In this document: piece after piece, positions 1 to 6,316 of the stretch
Layout of the letters: every line of letters starts with the position of its first letter
Position numbering within the stretch: position 1 is the stretch's first letter
From: JBOFOR01 sp051654865
GTDB taxonomy: Bacteria; Bacillota; Clostridia; Peptostreptococcales; Peptostreptococcaceae
Direction: 5' to 3'
NCBI GenBank assembly: GCA_051654865.1
Contig: JBOFYV010000033.1
Span: 1 to 9,967 of the forward strand
Length of the DNA: 9,967 bases
The notes under the pieces: generated by a model
The model's database searches: none
Seen by the model: the letters and a program-made list of their open reading frames with translations, nothing else
What the model was told of the DNA's origin: nothing
Position numbers and translations under genes: made by a program

Positions 1-10
1 TCTCAAATAA
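1..10 (-). rRNA. 16S rRNA, extreme 5' end only (partial)
   Basis: Read on the minus strand, the window ends in TTTATTTGAGA, which matches the bases just before the conserved GTTTGATCCTGGCTCAG at the start of clostridial 16S rRNA. The conserved part itself would lie outside the window. The 5' end is set by analogy with the E. coli 16S start and could be off by several bases. The call is supported by the rRNA-type promoters and leader immediately upstream. Confidence 0.5.
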
Positions 11-155
11 AAGTTGTCCATCGCTCAGCTAATCATTATCTGAATATCTGGCTTGGTTGTTTGTGTTTAATTCTTAATAAGAATTATGTTATATAAATTA
101 ACCTACTGTTTAATTTTCAAAGTTCATTTTTCTAAGCCGTTTTACCGACTCACTC
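11..155 (-). promoter_or_regulatory. rRNA operon leader region
   Basis: This is the transcribed leader between the proximal rRNA promoter and the 16S start, read leftward. It contains TGAACTTTGAAAATTAAACA (107-126), which resembles the conserved boxA-like antitermination element of Firmicutes rRNA leaders, and the AACCAAGCCAGATATTC stretch I recall from Clostridioides-type 16S leaders. It has no coding potential. The 5' half of the RNase III processing stem of pre-16S RNA should lie here, but its partner is outside the window. Confidence 0.75.
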
Positions 156-184
156 AGTTTAACAAATCTGTTTTTATTTGTCAA
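156..184 (-). promoter_or_regulatory. rRNA operon promoter P2 (proximal)
   Basis: On the minus strand there is a perfect -35 TTGACA (179-184), a 17-bp spacer and a -10 TAAACT (156-161). A leader of about 150 nt follows before the 16S start. A consensus -35 at this position upstream of 16S rRNA is typical of a strong sigma-A rRNA promoter. Confidence 0.7.
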
Positions 185-251
185 CTTATTTTTCCAACTT
201 ATTTTTTTTATTTTTTCTTAAGTTGTTTTCCTTTTCTTAAGGACAAGTAAT

Positions 252-280
252 AATATATCATCATCTATTTACATCGTCAA
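252..280 (-). promoter_or_regulatory. rRNA operon promoter P1 (distal)
   Basis: On the minus strand there is a -35 TTGACG (275-280), a 17-bp spacer and a -10 TATATT (252-257). It lies 96 bp upstream of the second promoter. Tandem promoters are usual for clostridial rRNA operons. The sequence to the right, from 281 to about 554, is very AT-rich, and I see no gene there, only the weak hairpin and repeat listed separately. Confidence 0.6.
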
Positions 281-476
281 CACTTTTTTTAATATTTTTC
301 TTAAATAATTTTATAATCTTTGATTCCTCAAAGTTTTAAATAATCTAGGTTATCTTTACCTACTTTAATTAATTTAATTCTCTTTTTTGTATAAAAATGT
401 ATCATTACTTCTATATATTATTTTATAATTACTACTCCATACTTAAGAGTTAGCTTGTTTTACTTTAATAATATGT

Positions 477-496
477 AAAAAAACGAAGTTTTAAAA
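477..496 (-). terminator. weak candidate terminator after the glutaredoxin-like gene
   Basis: On the minus strand AAAAC-TTC-GTTTT is followed by a run of Ts (seven in all, 477-483), about 60 nt beyond the stop codon at 555. The stem has only one G-C pair, so it is marginal. It is the best terminator-like structure I find downstream of that gene. Confidence 0.3.
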
Positions 497-554
497 TAAT
501 ACTTACATATACTTTTTCTTCTTCTTTTTTTTACATATTTCTTAAAAATCTATA

Positions 555-785
555 TTACTTTTCCAATAAACTTTTCATTCTATTTAAATCAAACCCTAAA
601 ACATGTTCTCCATTTATTATTAATACAGGTACCGACATATACCCCATACGTATTAGTTCTTTTCTAGCTTCTGAGTTTTTAGATATATTATGCTCAATAT
701 ATTCAACTTTATTGTTTTTTAAATACTCCTTAGCTTTTATACATTGAATACATGTATCACTTGTGTATATTTCTACTTTTTTCAC
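555..785 (-). CDS. glutaredoxin-like / NrdH-type redoxin
   Basis: This encodes a 76-residue thioredoxin-fold protein, the usual size of NrdH and glutaredoxin-like proteins. Near the N-terminus, after the first beta strand (VEIYTSDT), is the redox motif CIQC. The cis-proline motif SVPVLIING and a closing GFD follow, both typical of glutaredoxin folds. It probably reduces disulfides in partner proteins; an electron-donor role for ribonucleotide reductase is a family possibility that nothing here shows. I start it at the GTG at 785 rather than the in-frame ATG at 800. That ATG is embedded in the ribosome binding site (ATGGAGGTG), so the GGAGGT serves the GTG with about 7 nt spacing. It is a single gene, divergent from the glycosyltransferase gene across an intergenic palindrome. 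The fold call is firm; the partner is unknown. Confidence 0.85.
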   Translation of the reverse strand: MKKVEIYTSDTCIQCIKAKEYLKNNKVEYIEHNISKNSEARKELIRMGYMSVPVLIINGEHVLGFDLNRMKSLLEK

Positions 786-840
786 GATTAACACCTCCAT
801 TATATATCGAATTTACATGCTTGTATTTTTTTTAATGTTG

Positions 841-874
841 TATTAGATTATTATTAACCAATAATAATCTAATA
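841..874. repeat. perfect 15-bp inverted repeat between divergent genes
   Basis: TATTAGATTATTATT (841-855) and AATAATAATCTAATA (860-874) are exact reverse complements separated by AACC. The repeat lies between the divergent redoxin and glycosyltransferase genes, 56 bp from the redoxin GTG and 94 bp from the glycosyltransferase ATG. Neither arm is followed by a T-run, and a terminator is not expected between divergent genes. It is therefore more likely an operator or a cruciform-forming site. A -10-like TATATT (879-884, plus) and a TACAAC (837-842, minus) flank it. Confidence 0.6.
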
Positions 875-967
875 GTACTATATTAATTATTTTATAAGTC
901 TAATTAATAATACATAAATTTAGATATTAGTTCAACATAACTCTATATTTTAGGAGGATTTTTTATT

Positions 968-2170
968 ATGGTCAAAAAAGTACTGATCATGTCTGCTTCT
1001 ACAGGCGGGGGGCACAACCGTGCCGCAAGAGCTATAAAGGAAGAATTAGAAAATAAGACTATTGATGGTCTTCCAATACAATGCGAAATAATTGATAGTC
1101 TAAAACTAGTTAATAATACAATGGATAAAATAATATCTCGTGGTTATGAAAAATCCGCGATATACACACCTAAAGCTTACGGAAGTGTATATCGTTTATC
1201 TGAAACTAGTCTTATCTCTAGAAATGAATTTAAAGATAATTTGCTTACATCATATATGTCTAGAAAATTCAAAAAACTACTTAACGAAAAAAAACCAGAT
1301 TTAATCATAGGTACACATCCCTTCCCTATGATAGCACTTAGTACTATAAAAAAATCATACAATGTATCTCCTACTAGTCATCTAACTGAATCTTTCCACA
1401 GACATAATACTAAAGTAGATGTTCCGACTATGATTTCAGTATTAACAGATTACACTACTCACTCTACATGGATTCAAAACGAAATAGACTATTACATAGT
1501 AGGTCATGAATATGTTAAAGAGTTACTAATATACGAAGGTGTAAATGGTGAAAAAATAAAACCATTTGGTATTCCTGTTGAAAAATCATTTTTATCTAAT
1601 AGGGATAAAGAAGCCGTTCTTAAAGAATTAGGATTATCTCCGGATAAGATAACTGTATTATTAATGGGAGGTAGTTTTGGCGCAGGTAATATAAAGGAAA
1701 CATTAGAAGAATTATTAAATATAAGTCGCGATTTTCAAATTTTAGTTATTACAGGTAGAAATGAACACTTGAAAGAAAAGATTGATAAAAAGCTTTTCGC
1801 AACTGAGCAGGACAAAACTATTTGTGTCTTAGGTTTTACTGATAAAATGAACGACATATTAGCTTCAGTAGATGTATTAATTACTAAGCCAGGTGGTCTA
1901 ACTACTACAGAAGCTCTTCTTAAAGATGTTCCTATGATAATACCATATTATATACCTGGCCAAGAAGAAGAGAACTTAGACTTTTTATCTAATTGCGGTG
2001 CTGCACTTAGAACAACAAAAAAATATACTCTATCTGTACTATTAAAAGTACTTATTGATGATCCTTCTAGACTTGATATGCTTAAGAAAAATATTAAATC
2101 TATAAGAAAATTTAATTCATCTCTTAATATTTCAAACTTAGTTGTTGATATTTTAGAAAATAAAATTTAA
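968..2170 (+). CDS. processive diacylglycerol glucosyltransferase-like (MGDG synthase / UgtP family, GT28)
   Basis: This 400-residue glycosyltransferase has a GT-B fold. The N-terminal domain of the MGDG-synthase type opens with KKVLIMSASTGGGHNRAA (GGGHN at about 13-17, the acceptor/membrane-side glycine loop) and holds PDLIIGTHPFP (110-120) and LTDYTTHSTW (159-168). The C-terminal nucleotide-sugar domain shows MGGSFGAG (233-240) and the donor-binding TKPGGLTTTEAL (306-317), followed by PGQEEENLDFL (330-340). The family transfers glucose or galactose from UDP-sugars to diacylglycerol on the inner membrane face, making glycolipids and lipoteichoic-acid anchors. Sugar and product cannot be told from sequence. 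AGGAGG (952-957) lies 10 nt before the ATG. There is an apparent insertion of about 16 residues near 135-150 before the LTDY motif, compared with my recollection of B. subtilis UgtP. It is the only plus-strand gene in the window, is monocistronic and ends at a strong terminator. Confidence 0.88.
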   Translation: MVKKVLIMSASTGGGHNRAARAIKEELENKTIDGLPIQCEIIDSLKLVNNTMDKIISRGYEKSAIYTPKAYGSVYRLSETSLISRNEFKDNLLTSYMSRKFKKLLNEKKPDLIIGTHPFPMIALSTIKKSYNVSPTSHLTESFHRHNTKVDVPTMISVLTDYTTHSTWIQNEIDYYIVGHEYVKELLIYEGVNGEKIKPFGIPVEKSFLSNRDKEAVLKELGLSPDKITVLLMGGSFGAGNIKETLEELLNISRDFQILVITGRNEHLKEKIDKKLFATEQDKTICVLGFTDKMNDILASVDVLITKPGGLTTTEALLKDVPMIIPYYIPGQEEENLDFLSNCGAALRTTKKYTLSVLLKVLIDDPSRLDMLKKNIKSIRKFNSSLNISNLVVDILENKI

Positions 2171-2183
2171 ATTTAAGATAATT

Positions 2184-2219
2184 AAAATCCCTATAAGTAC
2201 AACTTAATAGGGATTTTTT
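2184..2219 (+). terminator. intrinsic terminator of the glycosyltransferase gene
   Basis: AAAATCCCTAT (2184-2194) pairs perfectly with ATAGGGATTTT (2207-2217) and the stem runs into TTTTTT. It starts 13 nt after the stop codon. On the minus strand the hairpin is followed by TTTTAATT, so it may also stop transcripts of the convergent small gene at 2260-2484. Confidence 0.9.
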
Positions 2220-2259
2220 ATTCTTAATGTAATGTTATAAATACATATAGTTTTTAATT

Positions 2260-2484
2260 TTAATACATAGGTTCATAATAATCTTCTTCATAGTCATATT
2301 GATAGTTTTTATAATTATTTCTAAACTCACTGCTTTTTGTCTTCGTAGTTTTTTTGTTTTTCTTCTTAATCAGAACACTCATATCATCATTTTCATTGAA
2401 TTTTAATTTATCCTTTGAATTCAAATTTTTAACTCTTTTTTCTTTAATTGCTTTATGTTCTTCCAAGTTCATATGTGATTTCAT
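2260..2484 (-). CDS. small hypothetical protein, Lys-rich with Tyr/Asp/Glu-rich tail
   Basis: This encodes 74 residues with no family I recognise. The N-terminal two thirds are strongly basic and polar, including the cluster IKKKNKKTTKTK. The last roughly 18 residues are rich in tyrosine and acidic residues (NYQYDYEEDYYEPMY). There is no signal peptide, membrane segment or cysteine, and the composition suggests an intrinsically disordered protein. Evidence that it is real: a good sigma-A promoter at 2523-2551, an AGGGGTG ribosome binding site just before the ATG, a full-length frame between a recR terminator and a convergent terminator, and no overlap with other genes. A second in-frame ATG at codon 5 is possible but has no ribosome binding site. 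A nucleic-acid or ribosome-associated role would fit the charge pattern, but this is speculation. Confidence 0.65.
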   Translation of the reverse strand: MKSHMNLEEHKAIKEKRVKNLNSKDKLKFNENDDMSVLIKKKNKKTTKTKSSEFRNNYKNYQYDYEEDYYEPMY

Positions 2485-2522
2485 ACTACACCCCTATTAA
2501 AATTTTTAAATAACATACACAA

Positions 2523-2551
2523 ATTATACAATAACAAAATACTTTATTCAA
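2523..2551 (-). promoter_or_regulatory. sigma-A promoter of the 74-residue protein gene
   Basis: On the minus strand: -35 TTGAAT (2546-2551), 17-bp spacer, -10 TATAAT (2523-2528). The expected start near 2516 gives a leader of about 30 nt before the ATG at 2484. The promoter lies just beyond the recR terminator, so the small gene forms its own transcription unit. Confidence 0.7.
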
Positions 2552-2597
2552 TAAATGAAGTTTAAAATTTAAATACAAAATTCTTTTATTAAACGAC

Positions 2598-2624
2598 AAA
2601 AAATCGAGGTTTATACCTCGATTT
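2598..2624 (-). terminator. intrinsic terminator of the dnaX-ybaB-recR operon
   Basis: On the minus strand AAATCGAGGT (2615-2624) and ACCTCGATTT (2601-2610) form a perfect 10-bp stem with the loop ATAA, followed by a T-run (2598-2603). The stem begins directly after the recR stop codon. Confidence 0.93.
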
Positions 2625-3224
2625 CTATATTTCTCTTCTTCCTTCTAAAGCCTTAGAAATAGTAACTTCATCTGCATATTCTAAATCTCCACCTACTGGC
2701 AGTCCATGTGCAATTCTAGTTACTTTTATTCCCATTGGTTTTAAAAGTCTTGCTATGTACATAGCTGTTGCTTCACCTTCTATTGTCGGATTAGTAGCCA
2801 TTATAATTTCTCTTACTTCTTGAGTTCCTAATCTTTGTATCAATTCTTTAATTTTTATCATATCTGGACCTATTCCATCCATAGGGGATATAACTCCATT
2901 AAGTACATGATATTGACCTTTAAACTCTCTTGTTCTCTCCATAGCAGCTACATCTCTTGGATCTTCAACTACACAAATAACACTAGAGTCTCTATTTTTA
3001 TTAGAACACATACTACAAGGATCTGTATCTGTTATATTACAACAAATTGAACAGTACCTTATTTCTCTCTTAGCTTCTATTATTGCCTTAGATAATGCTT
3101 CAACATCATTTGTGTTCATATTTATAACGTGAAAAGCTAATCTTTGAGCCGTCTTTCTTCCCACTCCTGGAAGTTTAGAAAACTCTTCTATAAGTCTACT
3201 TATTGGACCTGTATATACTTGCAT
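2625..3224 (-). CDS. recR: recombination mediator protein RecR
   Basis: RecR works with RecF and RecO to load RecA on gapped single-stranded DNA during recombinational repair. The 199-residue product has the standard length. In order it shows a helix-hairpin-helix region (SKLPGVGRKTAQRLAFHV, 16-33), a four-cysteine zinc motif (C58, C61, C70, C73, with an extra C62), a Toprim domain starting at VICVVEDPRD (82-91), and a conserved C-terminal stretch MATNPTIEGEATAMYIA followed by THR/ARIAHGLP-type sequence (here VTRIAHGLPVGGDLEYAD). The ATG is preceded by TAGGTGAT. It lies 11 nt after the ybaB stop codon and is the last gene of the dnaX-ybaB-recR operon, an arrangement conserved widely in bacteria. 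A strong terminator follows directly. Confidence 0.98.
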   Translation of the reverse strand: MQVYTGPISRLIEEFSKLPGVGRKTAQRLAFHVINMNTNDVEALSKAIIEAKREIRYCSICCNITDTDPCSMCSNKNRDSSVICVVEDPRDVAAMERTREFKGQYHVLNGVISPMDGIGPDMIKIKELIQRLGTQEVREIIMATNPTIEGEATAMYIARLLKPMGIKVTRIAHGLPVGGDLEYADEVTISKALEGRREI

Positions 3225-3235
3225 ATTATCACCTA

Positions 3236-3580
3236 CTAGAATAATCCTGGAATGTTCATTCCTCCAGTTACTTTGTTCATTTGAGACGCTTGCATTTCAT
3301 CTACTTTTCTTATCGCTTCATTTACTGCACTCATTACTAAGTCTTGTAACATTTCTATATCGTCTGGATCTACAACTTCTGGCTTCATAGCTATATCTAT
3401 AACTTCTTTCTTTCCATTAACCTTTACAGTTACTGCACCACCACCAACTGAAGCTTCTACTTCTTTAGCTTCTAACTCTTCTTGCATTTTTTGCATATTT
3501 TCTTGCATCTTTTGAGCCTGCTTTAATAAATTGTTCATATTTCCAGGCATCATTCCGCCTCCAAAACCTTTTTTAGCCAT
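3236..3580 (-). CDS. nucleoid-associated protein, YbaB/EbfC family
   Basis: This small DNA-binding protein of 114 residues has the family's usual length. It has a glycine/methionine-rich N-terminus (KKGFGGGMMPGNMNNLL), a long heptad-type helix (KQAQKMQENMQKMQEELEAKEVE, about 20-42), then the conserved VGGGAVTVKVNGKKEVIDI sheet and the PEVVDPDDIEMLQDLV segment that define YbaB. Family members are dimers that bind and bridge DNA; their physiological role is poorly defined. AAGGAGG lies 9 nt before the ATG. It sits between dnaX (63 nt upstream, no terminator seen) and recR (11 nt downstream), the classical dnaX-ybaB-recR order, so it is almost certainly cotranscribed with them. Confidence 0.96.
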   Translation of the reverse strand: MAKKGFGGGMMPGNMNNLLKQAQKMQENMQKMQEELEAKEVEASVGGGAVTVKVNGKKEVIDIAMKPEVVDPDDIEMLQDLVMSAVNEAIRKVDEMQASQMNKVTGGMNIPGLF

Positions 3581-3643
3581 AACTAAATTCCTCCTTAAAA
3601 ACTTTCTTCTTGTTCTAATATTATATCATATTAGTATTTATTG

Positions 3644-5275
3644 TTAATCTTGTTTTTCATCTTGTCTATCTTTTATTTCTAAGATTTCTTCATCCACAAT
3701 AGACTTTAAGATTTCTTCACCCTTATCTATCTTCTGATTTTTGATTTCTAAATCTATATTTTTGACATCTGATTGCAATATTACTTTTATATTAAAGCTT
3801 CTACTTATTATATCTCTAATCACTTTTTCTATATACGCAATAGTATTTTCTTCACTTAGTTTTTTCTTAGCAAATCCATAGCCATCTTTATATATTAAGT
3901 ACAATACATTATTATAAATATTAAAGCTATTTACATCACCTAGCAATACAGATAGCGGTACTTGCTTATCATCTTTTATTGCTTGTCTTATTTTTTTCCA
4001 TGATGATTCTATTAATTTAACATCTTCACTCTTTACTGGCTCATACTCTACGGTTTCTATTATATCCTCTTTAGTTGACGATACATCAGAATTATTAGAT
4101 ACACTTTGAGCATTAACTTTTATATTTCCGCTCTCAATTTTATTTTCTAAGTTTTCAATTCTTTTTATTAAAGCCTCTTTACTTTCATCAAACATAGGCT
4201 GAGCTATCTTCATCATAGTTACTTCAGCTAGTATTCTAGGATTTGAGGATGATCTCATACCATCTTGTGTAGCCGATAAAATATTTAATATTCTTATCAA
4301 ATCATTTATGTCGACTTCTTTAGACTGTAGCTTTAGTTGGTGTATAGTTTCTTCCGGTAATGATATTATTTCGTCCAGTTCAGAAGATACTTTACATACC
4401 ATTAAATTTCTAAAATGGTCAATTAAATCATTAATTAAGTTTCTTATATCTTTTCCCCATATAACAAATTCATTTAAAATTTGTAGTGATTTTTTAGTAT
4501 CTTGCTCTATAATACATTTAGACATCTCAAATAATTGCTCTATATTTACAGTTCCTAGCAATTCTACTACATCTTTATATTGTATTTTGTTGTCTCCAAA
4601 TGATATACATTGCTCTAATATACTAAGCGCATCTCTAAGAGCTCCCTGTGAATTTCTAGCTATTAAGTTTAATGCTTTATCTTCCACTTCTATATTCTCT
4701 TCACCACATATTTTTTTCATTCTATCTGACATATCTTTGACTGTAACTCTCTTAAAATCAAATCTCTGGCATCTAGATAATATTGTAGCAGGAATTTTGT
4801 GAGGTTCAGTAGTAGCTAGTATAAATATTACATATGAAGGTGGCTCTTCTAATGTTTTTAAAAGTGCATTAAATGCTCCTTGAGATAGCATATGAACTTC
4901 ATCTATAATATAAACTTTGTATTTTGCTTTCGTAGGTGAATATTTTACACTTTCTCTAAGCTCTCTTATATCATCTACACTATTATTGGATGCAGCATCT
5001 ATTTCTACTACATCCATAATATTATCACTTAATATATCTTTACATACTTCACATTCATTACAAGGTTCTTGATCTACACTATTTTCACAATTTACAGCTC
5101 TTGCAAATATTTTTGCAGTTGACGTTTTCCCTGTACCTCTAGTTCCTGAAAATAAATATGCATGTCCTACATTGTTGTTTTCTATTTGGTTTTTTAATGT
5201 CCTTATTATATGCTCTTGTCCTACAACATCCTCAAAATTTTGAGGCCTGTATGCTCTATATAATGCCTTATGCAT
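3644..5275 (-). CDS. dnaX: DNA polymerase III subunit gamma/tau
   Basis: This is the ATPase of the clamp-loader complex, which opens the beta clamp and, through tau, couples polymerases at the fork. Visible in the 543 residues: the N-terminal YRAYRPQNFEDVVGQEH signature; Walker A GTRGTGKTS (44-52); a zinc module with C63, C72, C75 and C78; Walker B IIDEVHML (123-130); sensor 1 LATTEP (153-158); the arginine-finger SRC motif (167-169); and sensor 2 GALRDALS (211-218). A collar domain follows to about residue 360, then a coiled, charged linker (about 362-420) and a C-terminal tau-type domain. AAGGAGAGGG precedes the ATG. The upstream region carries an extended -10 promoter; ybaB and recR follow. 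An A7 run at codons 427-429 is discussed as a possible frameshift site. Confidence 0.98.
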   Translation of the reverse strand: MHKALYRAYRPQNFEDVVGQEHIIRTLKNQIENNNVGHAYLFSGTRGTGKTSTAKIFARAVNCENSVDQEPCNECEVCKDILSDNIMDVVEIDAASNNSVDDIRELRESVKYSPTKAKYKVYIIDEVHMLSQGAFNALLKTLEEPPSYVIFILATTEPHKIPATILSRCQRFDFKRVTVKDMSDRMKKICGEENIEVEDKALNLIARNSQGALRDALSILEQCISFGDNKIQYKDVVELLGTVNIEQLFEMSKCIIEQDTKKSLQILNEFVIWGKDIRNLINDLIDHFRNLMVCKVSSELDEIISLPEETIHQLKLQSKEVDINDLIRILNILSATQDGMRSSSNPRILAEVTMMKIAQPMFDESKEALIKRIENLENKIESGNIKVNAQSVSNNSDVSSTKEDIIETVEYEPVKSEDVKLIESSWKKIRQAIKDDKQVPLSVLLGDVNSFNIYNNVLYLIYKDGYGFAKKKLSEENTIAYIEKVIRDIISRSFNIKVILQSDVKNIDLEIKNQKIDKGEEILKSIVDEEILEIKDRQDEKQD

Positions 5276-5333
5276 CCTTCCCTCTCCTTAAATAAAAATT
5301 CATTCAATATATTACTTTCCAACATAGTAAAAT

Positions 5334-5342
5334 ATTATATCA
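5334..5342 (-). promoter_or_regulatory. candidate extended -10 promoter for dnaX-ybaB-recR
   Basis: The minus strand reads TGATATAAT (5342 to 5334), a consensus -10 hexamer with the TGN extension. No good -35 lies 17 bp upstream (ATAGAT), which is common with extended -10 elements. It lies 58 bp upstream of the dnaX start and downstream of the SRP RNA terminator. Confidence 0.5.
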
Positions 5343-5402
5343 CTTTTAGTAATTTTATCTATCTTCTATTTAATATCACTTACTAATATACTTTAGAATA
5401 TT

Positions 5403-5427
5403 AAAAAAATCCCTATTAAAGGGATTT
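5403..5427 (-). terminator. intrinsic terminator of the SRP RNA
   Basis: On the minus strand AAATCCCT (5420-5427) pairs with AGGGATTT (5407-5414) around a 5-nt loop, followed by a run of seven Ts. It starts about 15 nt beyond the SRP RNA 3' end and separates that RNA from dnaX. Confidence 0.9.
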
Positions 5428-5441
5428 ACTTTTATATATTA

Positions 5442-5714
5442 AATGCTGTACACCATCTATTGACTTAATTCCATAAGCGTTACCTGAACAGTTAGCTCGG
5501 CTTAGGCACCCCCGCGGCACACGAAAGTGATCACTTACCGCTGCTTCCTTCCGGATCTGACGGGATTCATGAGCTTCCATTGCGCAGGACCTAAACGTCA
5601 ACACCACTTATTTAGGGCAGCCTTACAAAATAAAAAGCCTCTAGATGGAATTCAATCCTGCTATAGCGGATTGCAGGTTACAGGGCACCGCTACCTCCCC
5701 ATCTAGTACAGCAA
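5442..5714 (-). ncRNA. ffs: signal recognition particle RNA, large type with Alu domain
   Basis: This is the RNA scaffold of SRP, which with Ffh targets membrane and secreted proteins to the translocon. The Ffh-binding tip is clear: on the minus strand CCGGAAGG with a GGAA tetraloop (5547-5554) followed by AAGCAGC, the most conserved part of bacterial SRP RNA. The 5' part has GGGGAGGTAGCGGTGCCC and the Alu-domain UGUAA motif (5678-5682), so this is the long Bacillus-type RNA of about 270 nt rather than the short 4.5S form. The ends are set by terminal pairing of TGCTGTAC (5706-5713) with GTACAGCA (5444-5451) and are accurate to a few bases. It begins about 27 nt after tRNA-Ser with no convincing promoter between, and ends at a terminator. 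Reading frames across it are meaningless. Confidence 0.96.
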
Positions 5715-5740
5715 AATTACAACCATAATTAAATTTTCTC

Positions 5741-5832
5741 TGGCGGAGAGTGTGGGATTCGAACCCACGATACGTTTTTGACGTATACTCACTTTCCAGG
5801 CGAGCGCCTTCGACCGACTCGACCAACTCTCC
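5741..5832 (-). tRNA. tRNA-Ser (anticodon GGA)
   Basis: This 92-nt tRNA starts GGAGAGT and ends ACTCTCC-G-CCA, so CCA is encoded. The anticodon stem-loop CTCGC-CTGGAAA-GTGAG gives anticodon GGA (5795-5797), reading UCC and UCU. The long variable arm (stem ATACGT/ACGTAT, loop CAAAA) is the type-II feature that SerRS recognises. The T-arm contains GTGGG-TTCGAAT-CCCAC. Its 5' end is 3 nt after the tadA stop codon, so it is probably processed from a tadA-tRNA-SRP RNA transcript. The anticodon matches the probable specifier of the serS T-box in this same window. Confidence 0.97.
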
Positions 5833-5835
5833 TTA

Positions 5836-6288
5836 TTATCTTTTCCGTAAATTCTTAAAAAATTCTTGTAATATATTAGAACAATCTTCTTCTAAGATTC
5901 CAAATGTTATTTGGATATTATTGTCTTCGTAATAATCTATTTTAAACTCATGTTGTTTTTCTGTATAAGAGTTTTTTATATGCCTAGTTCCTATTATAAG
6001 TTTTTTAATTCTAGAGTTAGCTATTGCACCACTGCACATAATGCACGGTTCCATAGTTACATATAAATCACAATCAACTAATCTCCACCCACCAAGCTTT
6101 TTAGATGCTTCTCTTATAGCTATTATTTCAGCATGTGCTGTACAATCATTTAATGTTTCTGTTAAATTATGTCCTCTAGCTATTATTTCACCATCTTTTA
6201 CTATTATAGCTCCAATTGGTGTTTCTTTTTTTTCATACGCTTTATATGCTTCTTTTAATGCTTCTTCCATATAGAATAAATGTCCCAT
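5836..6288 (-). CDS. tadA: tRNA adenosine(34) deaminase TadA
   Basis: TadA converts wobble A34 to inosine, in bacteria mainly in tRNA-Arg(ACG). The 150-residue product has the family's normal length and the cytidine-deaminase zinc site: HAE (H52, E54; E54 is the proton shuttle) and PCIMC (C82 and C85). Other family marks are VPIGA-like TPIGAIIV (23-30), ARGHN (37-41) and the C-terminal helix with LQEFFKNLRKR. AGGAGG lies 4 nt before the chosen ATG. A second in-frame ATG at codon 7 is possible, but the ribosome binding site favours the first. Downstream, tRNA-Ser and SRP RNA follow with almost no gap. The serS terminator lies upstream, so tadA has its own promoter. Confidence 0.97.
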   Translation of the reverse strand: MGHLFYMEEALKEAYKAYEKKETPIGAIIVKDGEIIARGHNLTETLNDCTAHAEIIAIREASKKLGGWRLVDCDLYVTMEPCIMCSGAIANSRIKKLIIGTRHIKNSYTEKQHEFKIDYYEDNNIQITFGILEEDCSNILQEFFKNLRKR

Positions 6289-6316
6289 ACTTCCTCCTAA
6301 AACTTATAACAATTTA

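Noticed and set aside
841..874. Inverted repeat as a terminator
   Set aside because: The flanking genes diverge from it and neither strand has a T-run after the stem.
4308..4802. Plus-strand reading frame of 164 codons
   Set aside because: It is the antisense shadow of dnaX, with a serine-rich composition typical of reverse-strand AT-rich coding sequence and no ribosome binding site.
5416..5607. Minus-strand reading frame of 63 codons
   Set aside because: It lies wholly within the SRP RNA gene and its terminator.
5641..5826. Minus-strand reading frame of 61 codons
   Set aside because: It runs through tRNA-Ser and the 5' half of the SRP RNA, has no ribosome binding site, and encodes translated tRNA sequence.
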